Source of the DNA: Clostridium puniceum
GTDB lineage: Bacteria > Bacillota > Clostridia > Clostridiales > Clostridiaceae
Length of the DNA stretch: 48,588 nucleotides
NCBI RefSeq assembly: GCF_002006345.1
Contig: NZ_LZZM01000181.1
Coordinates: forward strand, 1-48,588
Direction: 5' to 3'
A program made the position numbers and the translations under genes. This document shows, in pieces, positions 8,018-17,766 of this stretch (position 1 is its first letter; each line of letters opens with the position of its first letter). The notes under the pieces were generated by a model that was given only the letters and a program-made list of their open reading frames with translations, was not told the origin of the DNA and searched no databases.

Positions 8018-8698
8018 TTACACTCTGACTTCAACATTATCTACTATATTAATACTATCTTCTTTAACCTCACAATCAACTGCAATTATATTTACCCCTG
8101 CTTTTTTCGCTTCCCTTAAGGCATCTCCAAATTCCTTATGTGTTTCATCATTGGGCTCAAAATATAAGACATTCTTCATTTGTATTACAAATATAATATA
8201 AGCATCGTAACCTTCTTTTAAACAAGCACAAAGTTCCTTAATATGCTTAACAGCTCTTTCACTAGGTGCATCTGGAAATCTTACAACCTTATTATCTTCC
8301 AAGGTTACACCCTTTACTTCTATAAATGCTTTTCTAGCTTTTGTCTCAACATAAAAATCAAACCTAGATTTATTATATGTAGTTTCTGGTTTTATTAAAG
8401 TAACCTCCTTAAACAAATTTCCTTTAAGTATCCATTCATGAACAACTTTATTGGGAACTTGAGAATCCATATTTATTAATCTTTCATCTTTTACAACACC
8501 TATAAGCGAAAATTTAGTTTTTCTTTTTGGATTGTCATTTTCTTCGACAAATACTGTGACACCTGGAATTAATAATTCTCTGCACCTTCCTGTGTTTTTA
8601 ACATGGCATATTTCTATTTTCCCATTAATCTCAACTCTTGCAATAAACCTGTTTGGTCTTTCTATAAATTTTCCTTTTATAATATTTTCATATTTCAT
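8018..8698 (-). CDS. sfsA: SfsA family protein
   Basis: 226 residues from ATG 8698 (MKYENIIKGKFIERPNRF), with TTGGAGG a few bases upstream; a longer reading from TTG 8710 would start inside that site. Family motifs are GKFIERPNRFIARV, CHVKNTGRCRELLIPG, SRFDFYVE, AFIEVKGVTLE and FPDAPSERAVKHI. SfsA has an N-terminal OB-fold and a PD-(D/E)XK-like C-terminal domain (D in RFDFY, E-x-K in IEVKG). The E. coli name comes from sugar-fermentation stimulation and its exact role is unsettled. It lies 147 bases upstream of minC in the same direction. Confidence 0.92.
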   Translation of the reverse strand: MKYENIIKGKFIERPNRFIARVEINGKIEICHVKNTGRCRELLIPGVTVFVEENDNPKRKTKFSLIGVVKDERLINMDSQVPNKVVHEWILKGNLFKEVTLIKPETTYNKSRFDFYVETKARKAFIEVKGVTLEDNKVVRFPDAPSERAVKHIKELCACLKEGYDAYIIFVIQMKNVLYFEPNDETHKEFGDALREAKKAGVNIIAVDCEVKEDSINIVDNVEVRV

Positions 8699-9078
8699 TT
8701 GTTCCTCCAATAAATTAAGTTTTAATAATATTATTAATTATCCCTTATATGATATTATATTCTACTTTAACTATCTTAACTCCTGTGATAATTTAAAATC
8801 TTAATTAGCATATATCACTATCTTAGTCATTTGTTTTTAAAATAACATTCTATAACACAAAACAAATATTATATCACTCATTTTATAAAAAATAAATATT
8901 ATTCTCGCAAAACGAATAAAATTTAGCATTAAAAGTATATTTATACTTCTTTTGCTTTTTATTCACAATTTTATTCATTTAACGACAAATATATTTACTT
9001 TAATTTTATACTATGTAAATATATAACTGAAAAGTAGCTTAATGGTTACAGATAATTTAAATAAAGGGGAATTTAAAA
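8699..9078. other. Divergent promoter region sfsA / peptidoglycan-binding protein
   Basis: 380 very AT-rich bases between divergent genes. A small hairpin AAGTATATTTATACTT lies near 8934-8950. No convincing -35/-10 pair or RNA structure is seen; both genes must be driven from here. Confidence 0.5.
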
Positions 9079-9495
9079 ATGAAAAATTTTAAAATCAGAA
9101 TATTATCTTTAGGAGTTTTATCTGCTGTCATATTTTCTTCAACTCCAGTTTTTGCAAAAACTAAACCATCTTCTGAAAACAAAGTCTCTACTGCTATCTA
9201 TTCAGAAACAAAGACTGCTTATAGGTCTAGTGACATTGTAGGTGATATTGTAAATGGTGGTGGCGTTATTGAATATGGTGATGAAGGAGAAGCAGTAAAA
9301 AGAGTCCAAACTGCTTTATGGAATTTAGGATATTTAAATAATACAGTATTTCAAACAGATATAGACGGATATTTTGGAGACAAAACACGTTCCGCTGTAA
9401 AATCTTTCCAAAAGCATTGGAACTTAAGTCCAGTTGATGGGAAAGTCGGTAAAAAAACATGGTCAAAAATGAGATATGCATTAGATCAAGACTAA
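9079..9495 (+). CDS. Secreted peptidoglycan-binding domain protein
   Basis: 138 residues. The signal peptide MKNFKIRILSLGVLSAVIF... ends around VFAKT. A single PG_binding_1 domain (residues ~72-132) has the expected YGDEGEAVKRVQTALWNLGY ... DGYFGDKTRSAVKSFQKHW ... DGKVGKKTWSKM. This fold binds peptidoglycan and usually accompanies a hydrolase, but no catalytic domain is present, so this is a stand-alone binder or an accessory to one. AAAGGGG precedes the ATG. Monocistronic, with a clear terminator 20 bases after the stop. Confidence 0.85.
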   Translation: MKNFKIRILSLGVLSAVIFSSTPVFAKTKPSSENKVSTAIYSETKTAYRSSDIVGDIVNGGGVIEYGDEGEAVKRVQTALWNLGYLNNTVFQTDIDGYFGDKTRSAVKSFQKHWNLSPVDGKVGKKTWSKMRYALDQD

Positions 9496-9515
9496 TTATA
9501 TTCAGATTACAGATT

Positions 9516-9547
9516 GGTGGTAACTTCAGTTACTGCCTTTTTATTTT
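9516..9547 (+). terminator. Terminator of the peptidoglycan-binding protein gene
   Basis: GGTGGTAAC-TTCA-GTTACTGCC forms a 9-bp stem with one G-U pair, followed by TTTTTATTTT. Confidence 0.85.
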
Positions 9548-9808
9548 ATACAATGTGTAGTACGAACATTTCCAACAAAATGCACACTGATGTAATAACC
9601 GGATATAAATTAATGTTTTTATCCACGTTAATCTAATAATATCTAAATCAAAGTATTATAAATGTCCTACTAGATAAGATTCTTATTTACGTTTCTAACA
9701 CGATATAATACAACAATAATACATTTTTCTTGTAATATCATTCTTAATCTTCTTAACTCAATTCCATTTCACGCATTCAATGGTCAAAGTTTTATACTTT
9801 CATTAACA

Positions 9809-9870
9809 TAAAAAAATATCTCTAATAGTTTTATAATCACTTCACAAGACTATACACTAATAGAGATATT
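9809..9870 (-). terminator. Terminator of the mre-PBP2 operon
   Basis: On the minus strand AATATCTCTATTAG pairs with CTATTAGAGATATT (one mismatch, ~28-base loop) and runs into seven T. It lies 19 bases after the PBP2 stop. Confidence 0.65.
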
Positions 9871-9888
9871 CATAAATTTATTTACGTA

Positions 9889-12765
9889 TTATTTTTTATT
9901 AAAAGGGTTATTTACAACATATTTTTGAAATGATTCTGATTTTGTAGCGTAATTAGGATCCAGCTGTAATATTTTATCCTTAAAATATTGCTCATAAACT
10001 GATTTAATTACTGGTGCCATATTAGTTCCATGTCCTCCATCAAATGCTACTGCAACTACAGCTATTTGCGGATCATCTTGAGGAGCATACCCTGCATAAA
10101 CAGCATATGGCTTTCTTCCAAAATCTGTTTGATCTTCTCTAACGTCGGCTGTACCAGTTTTACCTGCTGTTTGTATTGGAAAACCTACAAATGTAGTACT
10201 TGCTGTACCTCCATCTGACTCATTAACAGCTACCATCCCTTGTTTAATTACTTTTTGAGCACTATCTGAAATTTTCACTGTATTTAATACTTCTGGTTTG
10301 AATTCTTGTATTAAATTCCCATTATTATCTGTAATCTTGTCAACCAAATGAAGTTTATATCTTGTTCCACCATTAGCAATCGTTGAAATATAGGATGCTA
10401 ATTGTACTGGAGTAAAACTATTCATCCCTTGGCCTATTGATGCATAAACAAGTTGAGCTGGAGATTTCATATCTCCAGGCGTATTATTAATTGTAAACTG
10501 AGCTATTGCTTCTGCTACTGCTGAAACTTGAGCATCTAAATTCACTTTCTTACCTAAACTCTCTAAGCTAGCTACTCTATTCTTATATATATCAGAATTA
10601 TCCATTATATTCTTAATATCACTTCTTACGGCTTTAGCAAAATTATCATGGGTCATTAATGGTTCAACCTCAACCTTTTTTAATTCTGCCTCAACTTTTT
10701 CCTTTATAGCTTGTTTAGAAGTTGCAACTTTTTCATTATCATTATCATGAAAACCAAAGTCAAATGGGATGAATGTTTTCCCATTATATTCTCCCTTTTC
10801 CAAAGCATCAACTAAATTAAATCTTGCCATTGAAATAATATTGTCTTTCCACGATTTAAAGTTATATGTTTGCCCAAAATTTTCTCCTATTTCTATTCCG
10901 GTTACACCTTTTTCTTTACCGCTTGGATCAACACCCAATCCAAATTGCCATGCATATTTTGCAATAGAGTCTAATGCTCCAATATTATTTTTACCACCTT
11001 GTTGTATAAGTATTCTAGTTGCTATATCGTAAAAATAATAGTTAATTGATTTTTGTATTGCTGTGCTCAGACCTATTAATCCTTGGGGTGCTTCTAATCC
11101 TTTTGCGTGGAAGCTTGTGCCATATATTTCAGGATGTTCTACATTATAGTCTCCCCTGTCATTTATCATTGTAGTTGAGTCTATTGCTCCTGATTCTATT
11201 CCAGCAACTGCTGTAAGAGGCTTAAATGTAGAACCTGGAGGAATCAATGACATAGTAGCATAATTATAAAAAGGCTTCGGATATAGATCAAAGCTATCTG
11301 ATCTAGTTCCATCTGAACTTTTGGGGAATAATTCATCTACAGTCTTATTTAATCCCATCTTTTGTATAAATTCCTTTCCGAATTTTTCTAAATTCGGGTT
11401 GAAGTATTGATTATTTTCCTCCGTTGTTAATTGTCCTGCAACTGTAAACAAGTTTGGATTATAATTCGGATAACTTACTAAAGATAAAATTCTTCCTGTT
11501 TTGACTTCAACTGCAACTAGAGCACCTCTTGTCGCGCTTAAAAATCTATATCCATCTTCTGGCGTATTTCTTATTTTTTCAAGACTATCAGCAAAAGCTT
11601 GTTCAGATACATATTGAACACCACTATCTATTGTAAGGTGAACATCCTTTCCAGGGTAAGATTCAAGTTTAAATAATTCTTGAGTCATTCTTCCTTGCGA
11701 ATTAACTTTAATTGTAGTTCCACCTTTAACACCAGCTAATTGTTCTTCAAAAGCTGATTCTATACCAATAGTACCAATTAAATCTGATGAAATATCATAG
11801 CCTTTAAGTTCATACTTTTCTTTTTGTGTATCACCAATTGATGATACATATCCTAAAACTGAAGATGCTAAATTATTATATGGATACTCTCTTATTGGTG
11901 TAAGACTAACATCTATTCCAGGTAAATCTGAAAGTTTTTGCCTAACTATTAAAGAAGTTTCTCTCTTAATATTTCCTGCAATAGTTACTGCACGATATCC
12001 CTTAAAACTCTGCATTTTTATAGCATCTTTTACCAGCATAAATTTTCTAATGTCATTTAGGGAATATCCTTGCTCTAGAATTAAATTTGTTAATTCTTTA
12101 TCTGACATTGGTGAATATATTTTGCTTTTCTCTTTCTTTGCATAGTCTGGATCTATAAGTTCAATTAAATTATAAGCTTTAACCAACTCATAAAAGGAAT
12201 CTTCTGGACTTATCTTTAAAAGAGCTTTATCCAGTTGTGCATTTTGTTCTTCAGATAACTGTTCAACATTTTTCAAATTTTCATCTTTCTTTTTTAAAAT
12301 ATCATTTAAGCCTCGATCCTTTTTAAACCTTAATTCTTCATAGTCTTGAGATTCTTTATTATCACTTTTATATTGTAAATATATTTTATTTTGACTATCT
12401 ATTTTTAAAGGCAGCGTATCTTGAATCTTTTCTCCATTTTCATCTAATATCTTAAAAAGTTGTTTCATCGTTGAATATAGTTGTTTATCTGCCTCATCTG
12501 TTTTGGTATAAGTAATTGTATAAGTCTGCTTATTAGTAGCTAAAATATTTCCGTTTTGATCATAGATCTTTCCTCTTGGAGCCTTTTCTGCCACAAATCT
12601 TGTTGATGTAACGTCAGCTCTTTCTTTGTATTCTTCATAACTAAATACCTGTAAATACAATAACCTAAAAGTGATAATAGTAAATATTACACCCATGACA
12701 ATGCATAAAACAGTATATCTTGAAATTTTCTTTTTCTTTTTAATTGTTGGTTTATTTACTATCAT
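9889..12765 (-). CDS. mrdA: Penicillin-binding protein 2 (class B transpeptidase)
   Basis: 958 residues: a cytoplasmic Lys-rich tail, one membrane helix (~18-40), a pedestal/dimerisation region, and a transpeptidase domain. The catalytic motif STFK has S512 (PPGSTFKPL), SIN lies in KSINYYFYD, and KTG is at K869 (AGKTGTAD). It cross-links new peptidoglycan for lateral growth and partners RodA. It is longer than the ~630 residues of E. coli PBP2, with extra length before the transpeptidase domain and an insert between STFK and KTG. The ATG overlaps the mreD stop (ATGA), with GGAGG 5 bases upstream: strong translational coupling. Last gene of the mre operon. Confidence 0.93.
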   Translation of the reverse strand: MIVNKPTIKKKKKISRYTVLCIVMGVIFTIITFRLLYLQVFSYEEYKERADVTSTRFVAEKAPRGKIYDQNGNILATNKQTYTITYTKTDEADKQLYSTMKQLFKILDENGEKIQDTLPLKIDSQNKIYLQYKSDNKESQDYEELRFKKDRGLNDILKKKDENLKNVEQLSEEQNAQLDKALLKISPEDSFYELVKAYNLIELIDPDYAKKEKSKIYSPMSDKELTNLILEQGYSLNDIRKFMLVKDAIKMQSFKGYRAVTIAGNIKRETSLIVRQKLSDLPGIDVSLTPIREYPYNNLASSVLGYVSSIGDTQKEKYELKGYDISSDLIGTIGIESAFEEQLAGVKGGTTIKVNSQGRMTQELFKLESYPGKDVHLTIDSGVQYVSEQAFADSLEKIRNTPEDGYRFLSATRGALVAVEVKTGRILSLVSYPNYNPNLFTVAGQLTTEENNQYFNPNLEKFGKEFIQKMGLNKTVDELFPKSSDGTRSDSFDLYPKPFYNYATMSLIPPGSTFKPLTAVAGIESGAIDSTTMINDRGDYNVEHPEIYGTSFHAKGLEAPQGLIGLSTAIQKSINYYFYDIATRILIQQGGKNNIGALDSIAKYAWQFGLGVDPSGKEKGVTGIEIGENFGQTYNFKSWKDNIISMARFNLVDALEKGEYNGKTFIPFDFGFHDNDNEKVATSKQAIKEKVEAELKKVEVEPLMTHDNFAKAVRSDIKNIMDNSDIYKNRVASLESLGKKVNLDAQVSAVAEAIAQFTINNTPGDMKSPAQLVYASIGQGMNSFTPVQLASYISTIANGGTRYKLHLVDKITDNNGNLIQEFKPEVLNTVKISDSAQKVIKQGMVAVNESDGGTASTTFVGFPIQTAGKTGTADVREDQTDFGRKPYAVYAGYAPQDDPQIAVVAVAFDGGHGTNMAPVIKSVYEQYFKDKILQLDPNYATKSESFQKYVVNNPFNKK

Positions 12766-13253
12766 TTAAACCTCCATCTTCGCTTTGAATATTCATCATC
12801 ATAAATATTCATCACTACTTTATACACAAAGAACATTATTATACTATTATATATTCCCATAATGATACTTTTTGAAAATTGTATTTCAATATCCGCTAAA
12901 TAGAATACTGTGAACACTCCAAGATACTTCATTATGGTAATAATGAAAATTGAAATTACAGGAATTAATTTCTTTTCTTTTACTATTCCTACTCCAATAT
13001 AGTTAGCTAAAAGGCATAATAATAAATTTAGTAAAGAATTTACTCCGAAGCCATTAAAAAAGAAAATATCTTGAAGTATTCCACTAACAACGCCTACAAA
13101 TACAGCTTTCTCTTTTCTATTTACTATAGAATAAGCAATAGCAGTTACAAATAATAAGCTAGGGTAAACACCTCTTATTGAAAAAAAGGGTATTAATGAA
13201 TTATCTAATATAAGTAAAGCTATAGAAACTAAAATAATAACTAACTTCTCCAT
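12762..13253 (-). CDS. mreD: MreD, rod-shape-determining membrane protein
   Basis: 163 residues, almost entirely hydrophobic with five or six membrane helices. Recognised by position between mreC and PBP2 and by motifs such as NSLIPFFSIRGVYPSLLFV and GVVSGILQDIFF. Part of the MreBCD-RodA-PBP2 elongasome; its exact role is unclear. AGAGGG precedes the ATG; mreC ends 10 bases upstream and the stop overlaps the PBP2 start by 4 bases. Confidence 0.88.
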   Translation of the reverse strand: MEKLVIILVSIALLILDNSLIPFFSIRGVYPSLLFVTAIAYSIVNRKEKAVFVGVVSGILQDIFFFNGFGVNSLLNLLLCLLANYIGVGIVKEKKLIPVISIFIITIMKYLGVFTVFYLADIEIQFSKSIIMGIYNSIIMFFVYKVVMNIYDDEYSKRRWRFK

Positions 13254-13263
13254 TTATTTCCCT

Positions 13264-14112
13264 CTAATTATATTTAATTTCTCTCGTATCCTTTGGAGAG
13301 ACAATAAATAATTCCTCTAATTTATTAAAATCTACATATGGCTTTACAATTGCACTTTTCATTACCTTTACTTTATCTTCTTCCACTGAGATTACTTCTC
13401 CAATTCTAATTTCCTTTGGATAAAGCATTCCTACCCCAGATGTCATTATTACATCGCCTTCTTTAACCTCTGAGTCCATTGGAAGGTCATATACCTTAGC
13501 TAAGTTTCTATTTTTACTATCTGAAAATCCTTTTATATACCCTGTAGCATCTCTAGTACTTTGAACCATAACACTTACTGCTATATTTTCATTAACCAAG
13601 GATTGTACTATACTCCAATTACTTCCTACACTGGTTACTTGTCCCACTAAGCCTTGAGCTGCTATAACAATCATACCTTTTTGTACATTGTCATTTTTAC
13701 CTTTATTCACTACATAGCCATCTAAAAAGTTTCCACCGCTATGTGATATAATGTCACATGCTATATAATCATAATTATTTCTTTCTTCCTCGAATTTTAA
13801 TACATCTCTTAATCTATCATTTTCTTCTTTTAAATCTGAATAAGCTGCCAATTCATTTTCGAGCTCTTGATTTTTCTTAACTAACTCTTTGTTTTGTGCT
13901 TTTACTTCTGAAAAGTTTAAGAAGAAATCTAATGTTCCTTTAATTTTATTAGTTCCATTATATATTACACTTTGCAAGGGATTTAGAGTACTACCGGCAC
14001 CATTTTCAATAATACTTCTATTTTCTTTCTTCACAGTATAAACTATTAACCCTAAAAAGCCAACTGACAGCACTATAATAGTTACTGCCAGTTTATTCCT
14101 AAGAAGCTTCAT
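13264..14112 (-). CDS. mreC: MreC, rod-shape-determining protein
   Basis: 282 residues. N-terminal membrane helix (LAVTIIVLSVGFLGLIVYTV), then a coiled coil (~70-110, NKELVKKNQELENELAAYSDL), then the beta-rich periplasmic-type domain (GGNFLDGYVVNKGKNDNVQKGM, GLVGQVTSVGSNWSIVQSL, IMTSGVGMLYPKEIRIGEV). It scaffolds elongasome proteins outside the membrane. ATG 14112 follows mreB's TAG by one codon (TAG TAA ATG), with AGAGG upstream. Confidence 0.94.
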   Translation of the reverse strand: MKLLRNKLAVTIIVLSVGFLGLIVYTVKKENRSIIENGAGSTLNPLQSVIYNGTNKIKGTLDFFLNFSEVKAQNKELVKKNQELENELAAYSDLKEENDRLRDVLKFEEERNNYDYIACDIISHSGGNFLDGYVVNKGKNDNVQKGMIVIAAQGLVGQVTSVGSNWSIVQSLVNENIAVSVMVQSTRDATGYIKGFSDSKNRNLAKVYDLPMDSEVKEGDVIMTSGVGMLYPKEIRIGEVISVEEDKVKVMKSAIVKPYVDFNKLEELFIVSPKDTREIKYN

Positions 14113-14115
14113 TTA

Positions 14116-15132
14116 CTAACCTCTTTGATCTCTACTAATTTTATCAAAATCTTCTAGTGCCTTACCTGCCCCAAGTACTACACAATCAAGAGGTGCCTCT
14201 GCAATATGTACAGGCATGTTCGTTTCTTTGTTTATTAATACATCTAATCCTCTTAAATAAGCACCTCCACCAGCAAGCATTATTCCTTTTTCCATAATAT
14301 CTGCTGAAAGCTCAGGTGGTGTCTTTTCTAGTGTAGTTTTAATTGATTCTATAATAGCAAATACTGGTTCCTTTAATGCATCTCTAACTTGAGTTTCTGT
14401 AATTTCAACAATCTTTGGAAGACCTGAAATTAAGTCTCTTCCCTTTATTTCCATTATCTTTTCTTCTTCTTCACTTGGATATGCTGATCCAATTTCCATC
14501 TTTACTTGTTCAGCAGTTCTTTCTCCAATCATCAAGTTAAATTCTTTCTTTATATAAGAGATTATTGATTGATCTAATTCATCTCCTGCTTTTCTAATAG
14601 ATTTACTAGTTACTATACCACCTAAAGAAATAACAGCTACTTCTGTAGTACCGCCGCCAATATCAACTATCATACTTCCTGTTGGTTCACTTACTGGAAG
14701 CCCTGCTCCAATTGCTGCTGCCATTGGTTCTTCCATTAATATAACATCTCTAGCTCCTGAAAGCTTTGTTGCTTCTTCAATAGCTCTCTTTTCAACTTCT
14801 GTAATTCCTGATGGGTAACAAACTATTATTCTTGGGTTCTTAAAGGCATTCTTAGTTGATACCTTTTCTATTAAGTTTTTCAGCATTGTTTGTGCTATAT
14901 CAAAGTCTGCTATTACACCATCTCTAAGTGGTCTTATTGCTACTATATTTCCTGGAGTTCTACCTATCATAAGCTTGGCTTCTGATCCAACTGCTAATGT
15001 TTTTTTAGTCATAGTGTTTACTGCAACAACTGATGGTTCTCTTAAAACAATTCCTTTACCTTTTACAAATACTAGGGTATTTGCAGTTCCTAAATCTATC
15101 CCCATATCTTTTCCTGATCCAAAAAATCCCAT
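14116..15132 (-). CDS. mreB: MreB, actin-like cell-shape protein
   Basis: 338 residues, standard MreB length. Actin-fold motifs: phosphate 1 [19 protein letters not shown], connect [15 protein letters not shown], phosphate 2 [19 protein letters not shown], and adenosine site [14 protein letters not shown]. Filaments orient RodA/PBP2 synthesis around the cell girth. AAGGGG lies 9 bases before ATG 15132. radC ends 21 bases upstream, so the block radC-mreBCD-PBP2 is likely one transcript. Confidence 0.96.
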   Translation of the reverse strand: MGFFGSGKDMGIDLGTANTLVFVKGKGIVLREPSVVAVNTMTKKTLAVGSEAKLMIGRTPGNIVAIRPLRDGVIADFDIAQTMLKNLIEKVSTKNAFKNPRIIVCYPSGITEVEKRAIEEATKLSGARDVILMEEPMAAAIGAGLPVSEPTGSMIVDIGGGTTEVAVISLGGIVTSKSIRKAGDELDQSIISYIKKEFNLMIGERTAEQVKMEIGSAYPSEEEEKIMEIKGRDLISGLPKIVEITETQVRDALKEPVFAIIESIKTTLEKTPPELSADIMEKGIMLAGGGAYLRGLDVLINKETNMPVHIAEAPLDCVVLGAGKALEDFDKISRDQRG

Positions 15133-15153
15133 TCGTTTTTTCCCCTTCCGATT

Positions 15154-15843
15154 TTACATTAGTCCTCTCTCTTTGAGGCTAACAAATTTATTATTTCCTA
15201 CTATAATATGGTCTACTAAATTAATTCCTATTATATTTCCACATTCTTTAATTCTTAATGTAATGTTTATGTCTTCTTTACTAGGCGTTGGATCCCCTGA
15301 TGGATGATTATGACATATAATTATAGATGCACTGTTTTTATCAATTGCCTGCTTAAATATTTCTCTTGGATGAACAATTGAAGTATTTAAACTGCCTTTA
15401 AAAACATCCTTAGTTCCGATAATTATATTTTTGGTACTTAGTAATACTACCTTTAAAATTTCTTGAGTTAACTCATTCATTTCTCCCATGAGAAGATCTG
15501 CTAAGTCCTTTGGAGAGTTAATCTTAACATCATTTTTCATTGCTTTTAGCGTTTTAAACCTTCTAAAAAGCTCTGATAAGGCTAAAATCTGAGAAGCTTT
15601 TCCTTCTTTTATGCCTTTTATAGATGTTATATCATTAAAGCTTGCACTTAAAATTCCATCTAATCCCTCTAACTCTGATAAAAGTCTTCCACTTAATTGA
15701 AGTACATTTTCGCCTTGAGTCCCAGTTCTAAGTATAATTGCTAATAATTCAGAATTACTTAAACTCTCAGCTCCATAAGTTAATAATTTTTCTTTAGGTC
15801 TTTCATTTTGTGGTATATCCTTAATTTTAAGGCTACTATCCAT
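15154..15843 (-). CDS. radC: RadC/YsxA family JAB1-MPN domain protein
   Basis: 229 residues. An N-terminal helix-hairpin-helix-like UPF0758 region (ELLAIILRTGTQGENV ... ITSIKGIKEGKASQI) precedes a JAMM metal site: H178, H180 and D191 in CHNHPSGDPTPSKED, with the family's usual spacing. Despite the name, a direct repair role has not held up and its activity is unknown. GGAGG is 10 bases before ATG 15843. It lies between maf and mreB, a conserved order in Firmicutes. Confidence 0.92.
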   Translation of the reverse strand: MDSSLKIKDIPQNERPKEKLLTYGAESLSNSELLAIILRTGTQGENVLQLSGRLLSELEGLDGILSASFNDITSIKGIKEGKASQILALSELFRRFKTLKAMKNDVKINSPKDLADLLMGEMNELTQEILKVVLLSTKNIIIGTKDVFKGSLNTSIVHPREIFKQAIDKNSASIIICHNHPSGDPTPSKEDINITLRIKECGNIIGINLVDHIIVGNNKFVSLKERGLM

Positions 15844-15889
15844 AAGTTTATTACCTCCACATATATGATACTCTCTTATTCCCTCAAAA

Positions 15890-16456
15890 TTATTGTACTT
15901 CTTCCAGCATAAATTTCAATTTGTTTAATGGAAGTCCTACAACATTATAGTAACATCCCTTTATTTCCTTAACAAATATTCCACCTATACCTTGAATTCC
16001 ATAAGCCCCCGCTTTATCTAAAGGTTCACCAGTTTTTATGTATTCGTGTATCTCATCATCACTTATTTCAGAAAAACTAACTTCTGTAGCTAAACTTTCC
16101 TTAATTATCACATCTTTAACAGTATTAATAACCACTATCCCAGAATAAACTAAATGAATTCTTCCTTGAAGTGATTTTATAATATTAAACGCATCTTCTT
16201 CATCCTTTGGCTTTCCAAGAATCTTATCTTCTAAGGTAACTATAGTGTCTGCTGATATTATAATTGAATCCTCATTCATTTTTCTTTGAACGTCAAGTGC
16301 CTTCCCTAAAGCTACATCTTTAACATATTTGTCGATTGATCCCTCAAAAGGAACCTTACTTTCATCAAAGTCACTTACTATTATATCAAAATCTTTGACT
16401 AATCTAAATAGAAGTTCTTGCCTTCTTTGTGAAGCAGACGCTAATACTATTTTCAT
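15890..16456 (-). CDS. maf: Maf family nucleotide pyrophosphatase
   Basis: 188 residues from ATG 16456 (MKIVLASASQRRQELL), with AGGA 10 bases upstream; an in-frame GTG three codons earlier would touch that site. Motifs: the SASQRRQELL phosphate loop, ADTIVTLEDKILGKPKDEEDA, and EPLDKAGAYGIQGIGGIFVKEIKGCYYNVVGLPL. Maf proteins hydrolyse non-canonical NTPs to NMP and PPi; in Bacillus maf influences septation. First gene of the maf-radC-mre block. Confidence 0.93.
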   Translation of the reverse strand: MKIVLASASQRRQELLFRLVKDFDIIVSDFDESKVPFEGSIDKYVKDVALGKALDVQRKMNEDSIIISADTIVTLEDKILGKPKDEEDAFNIIKSLQGRIHLVYSGIVVINTVKDVIIKESLATEVSFSEISDDEIHEYIKTGEPLDKAGAYGIQGIGGIFVKEIKGCYYNVVGLPLNKLKFMLEEVQ

Positions 16457-16847
16457 ATTATTCACATCCTAAAATAAAGAATCTAATGTATATTATTGAC
16501 AAATAATATGCATTGTAGACATGTTAATTTTTAACTAAAAAAATATTAATTAAAAAAAGCATAGAAATGACAGTAAAGTGTATAAATCATTTCTATACCA
16601 TATAGTTTATCATTTAAGATGTTCTTAAACAAGTCTGTTATATTAACTTATAGCTTTTTTTATACAAATGTAATTTTGTTGTAATAATTATTGATTATTT
16701 CTTTAGAAAAATGATCAACAAACCTGTTATTTCATTTTCTATAATACTTTATCAGCATACTATTTTAATAGTCCACAATTAAATAAACAACTTCATAACT
16801 ACTCAAATATACTTTGCATGATTTATTTGTTATTTCTTTTGTATATC
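16457..16847. other. Intergenic region maf - SPOR protein
   Basis: 391 AT-rich bases. It holds a minus-strand hairpin (16553-16600) that can end the SPOR-protein transcript. The promoter of the maf-mre block should be close to 16460-16550; TTGTCA with a poor -10 is visible, not enough to call. Confidence 0.5.
16553..16600 (-). terminator. Probable terminator of the SPOR-domain gene
   Basis: ATAGAAATGA (16561-16570) pairs perfectly with TCATTTCTAT (16587-16596); on the minus strand the stem is followed by GC and about seven T. It lies some 250 bases after the gene's stop. Confidence 0.55.
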
Positions 16848-17507
16848 TTAATTTTTAAGCAATTTGTATAATTCTTGCATATTTTTACCATTATTTGTTT
16901 TATCCAATTCCTCTGGCAAAGCTTTTACGTAATTATTTAAAGCTTCTATTTTTTTAGATTTAATATTATCATCATTTATAACTGTATCGACCCATGTTTT
17001 AAATTCTGATGTCTTTATACTTTTCACTTCACTTTCTTGAAGTTTATTTGTAATTGTTAAGTAACCATCTATTATTTCAGTTAATTTTTTCATTTCACTT
17101 TTATCACTTTGAATATTTAAATTAACTTTAGCAACATCCATATTATTTGCTTTAAATTCTTGTATTTTTTTAATTCCATCCTGTTCTTTATATATCCCAG
17201 CCAACACTCTGTACTTACCTTCATCTTCTACTATAAAAGGCTCACAGTATTTAGATATAGACGATATTATTTCTTTAGCATTTTCTTCTTTAGAATAATA
17301 TCCACATTGTAATGCTATAAAATTTTCTTCTTGGCTTCCATTATTTATTTCACTTGAATTTTTTGAATTATTTTCAATTTGTTTTCCTTGAAAAATAAAA
17401 TTGCTAATATAAAAGCCGAAGCCTATAGTTATTGAAATAACTACTGCAATGTTTAATAAAAATTTTATCTTACTTGATTTTCCATATTCATATCTTGTGT
17501 ATCTCAT
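16848..17507 (-). CDS. Membrane-anchored SPOR-domain protein
   Basis: 219 residues. A short cytoplasmic N-terminus (MRYTRYEYGKSSK) precedes one membrane helix (~16-39), a Ser/Asn-rich linker, and a SPOR-like domain (~60-130: FIALQCGYYSKEENAKEIISS ... PFIVEDEGKYRVLAGIYKEQDGIKKI). SPOR domains bind denuded glycan strands at septa and engulfing membranes. The C-terminal ~85 residues are helical without a recognised family. GGGGG lies 8 bases before the ATG. Likely division- or sporulation-related. Confidence 0.75.
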   Translation of the reverse strand: MRYTRYEYGKSSKIKFLLNIAVVISITIGFGFYISNFIFQGKQIENNSKNSSEINNGSQEENFIALQCGYYSKEENAKEIISSISKYCEPFIVEDEGKYRVLAGIYKEQDGIKKIQEFKANNMDVAKVNLNIQSDKSEMKKLTEIIDGYLTITNKLQESEVKSIKTSEFKTWVDTVINDDNIKSKKIEALNNYVKALPEELDKTNNGKNMQELYKLLKN

Positions 17508-17582
17508 AGTATACCCCCTTTTTAATTATTTTATTCTATAAAATACACTTCTATGAATCTGCTTTACAGATTTTTTAAGTAA

Positions 17583-17618
17583 TAAAAAAACATCCTACTA
17601 AATAAATAGAAGGATGTA
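17583..17618 (-). terminator. Terminator of the NlpC/P60 gene
   Basis: ACATCCT (17590-17596) pairs with AGGATGT (17611-17617), with a further CTA/TAG inside, and is followed on the minus strand by seven T. Confidence 0.75.
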
Positions 17619-17766
17619 AATATATTCTTTAATATAAATAACTATAATATGTTATATATTGCACTTTAAATTTTACATTATTAATAGCTAAATTTAAGAA
17701 ATCACAAAAGGATTTTTATCTCTAGTTATCAATTGTCAACTGAAATATATCTATGTATTAATTTTT

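Larger units (their letters stand above)
9496..9888. other. Convergent intergenic region
   Basis: 393 bases between convergent genes. It carries a plus-strand terminator (9516-9547) and a minus-strand terminator for PBP2 (9809-9870). The stretch 9548-9808 shows no open frame with a ribosome site and no clear repeat. Confidence 0.6.
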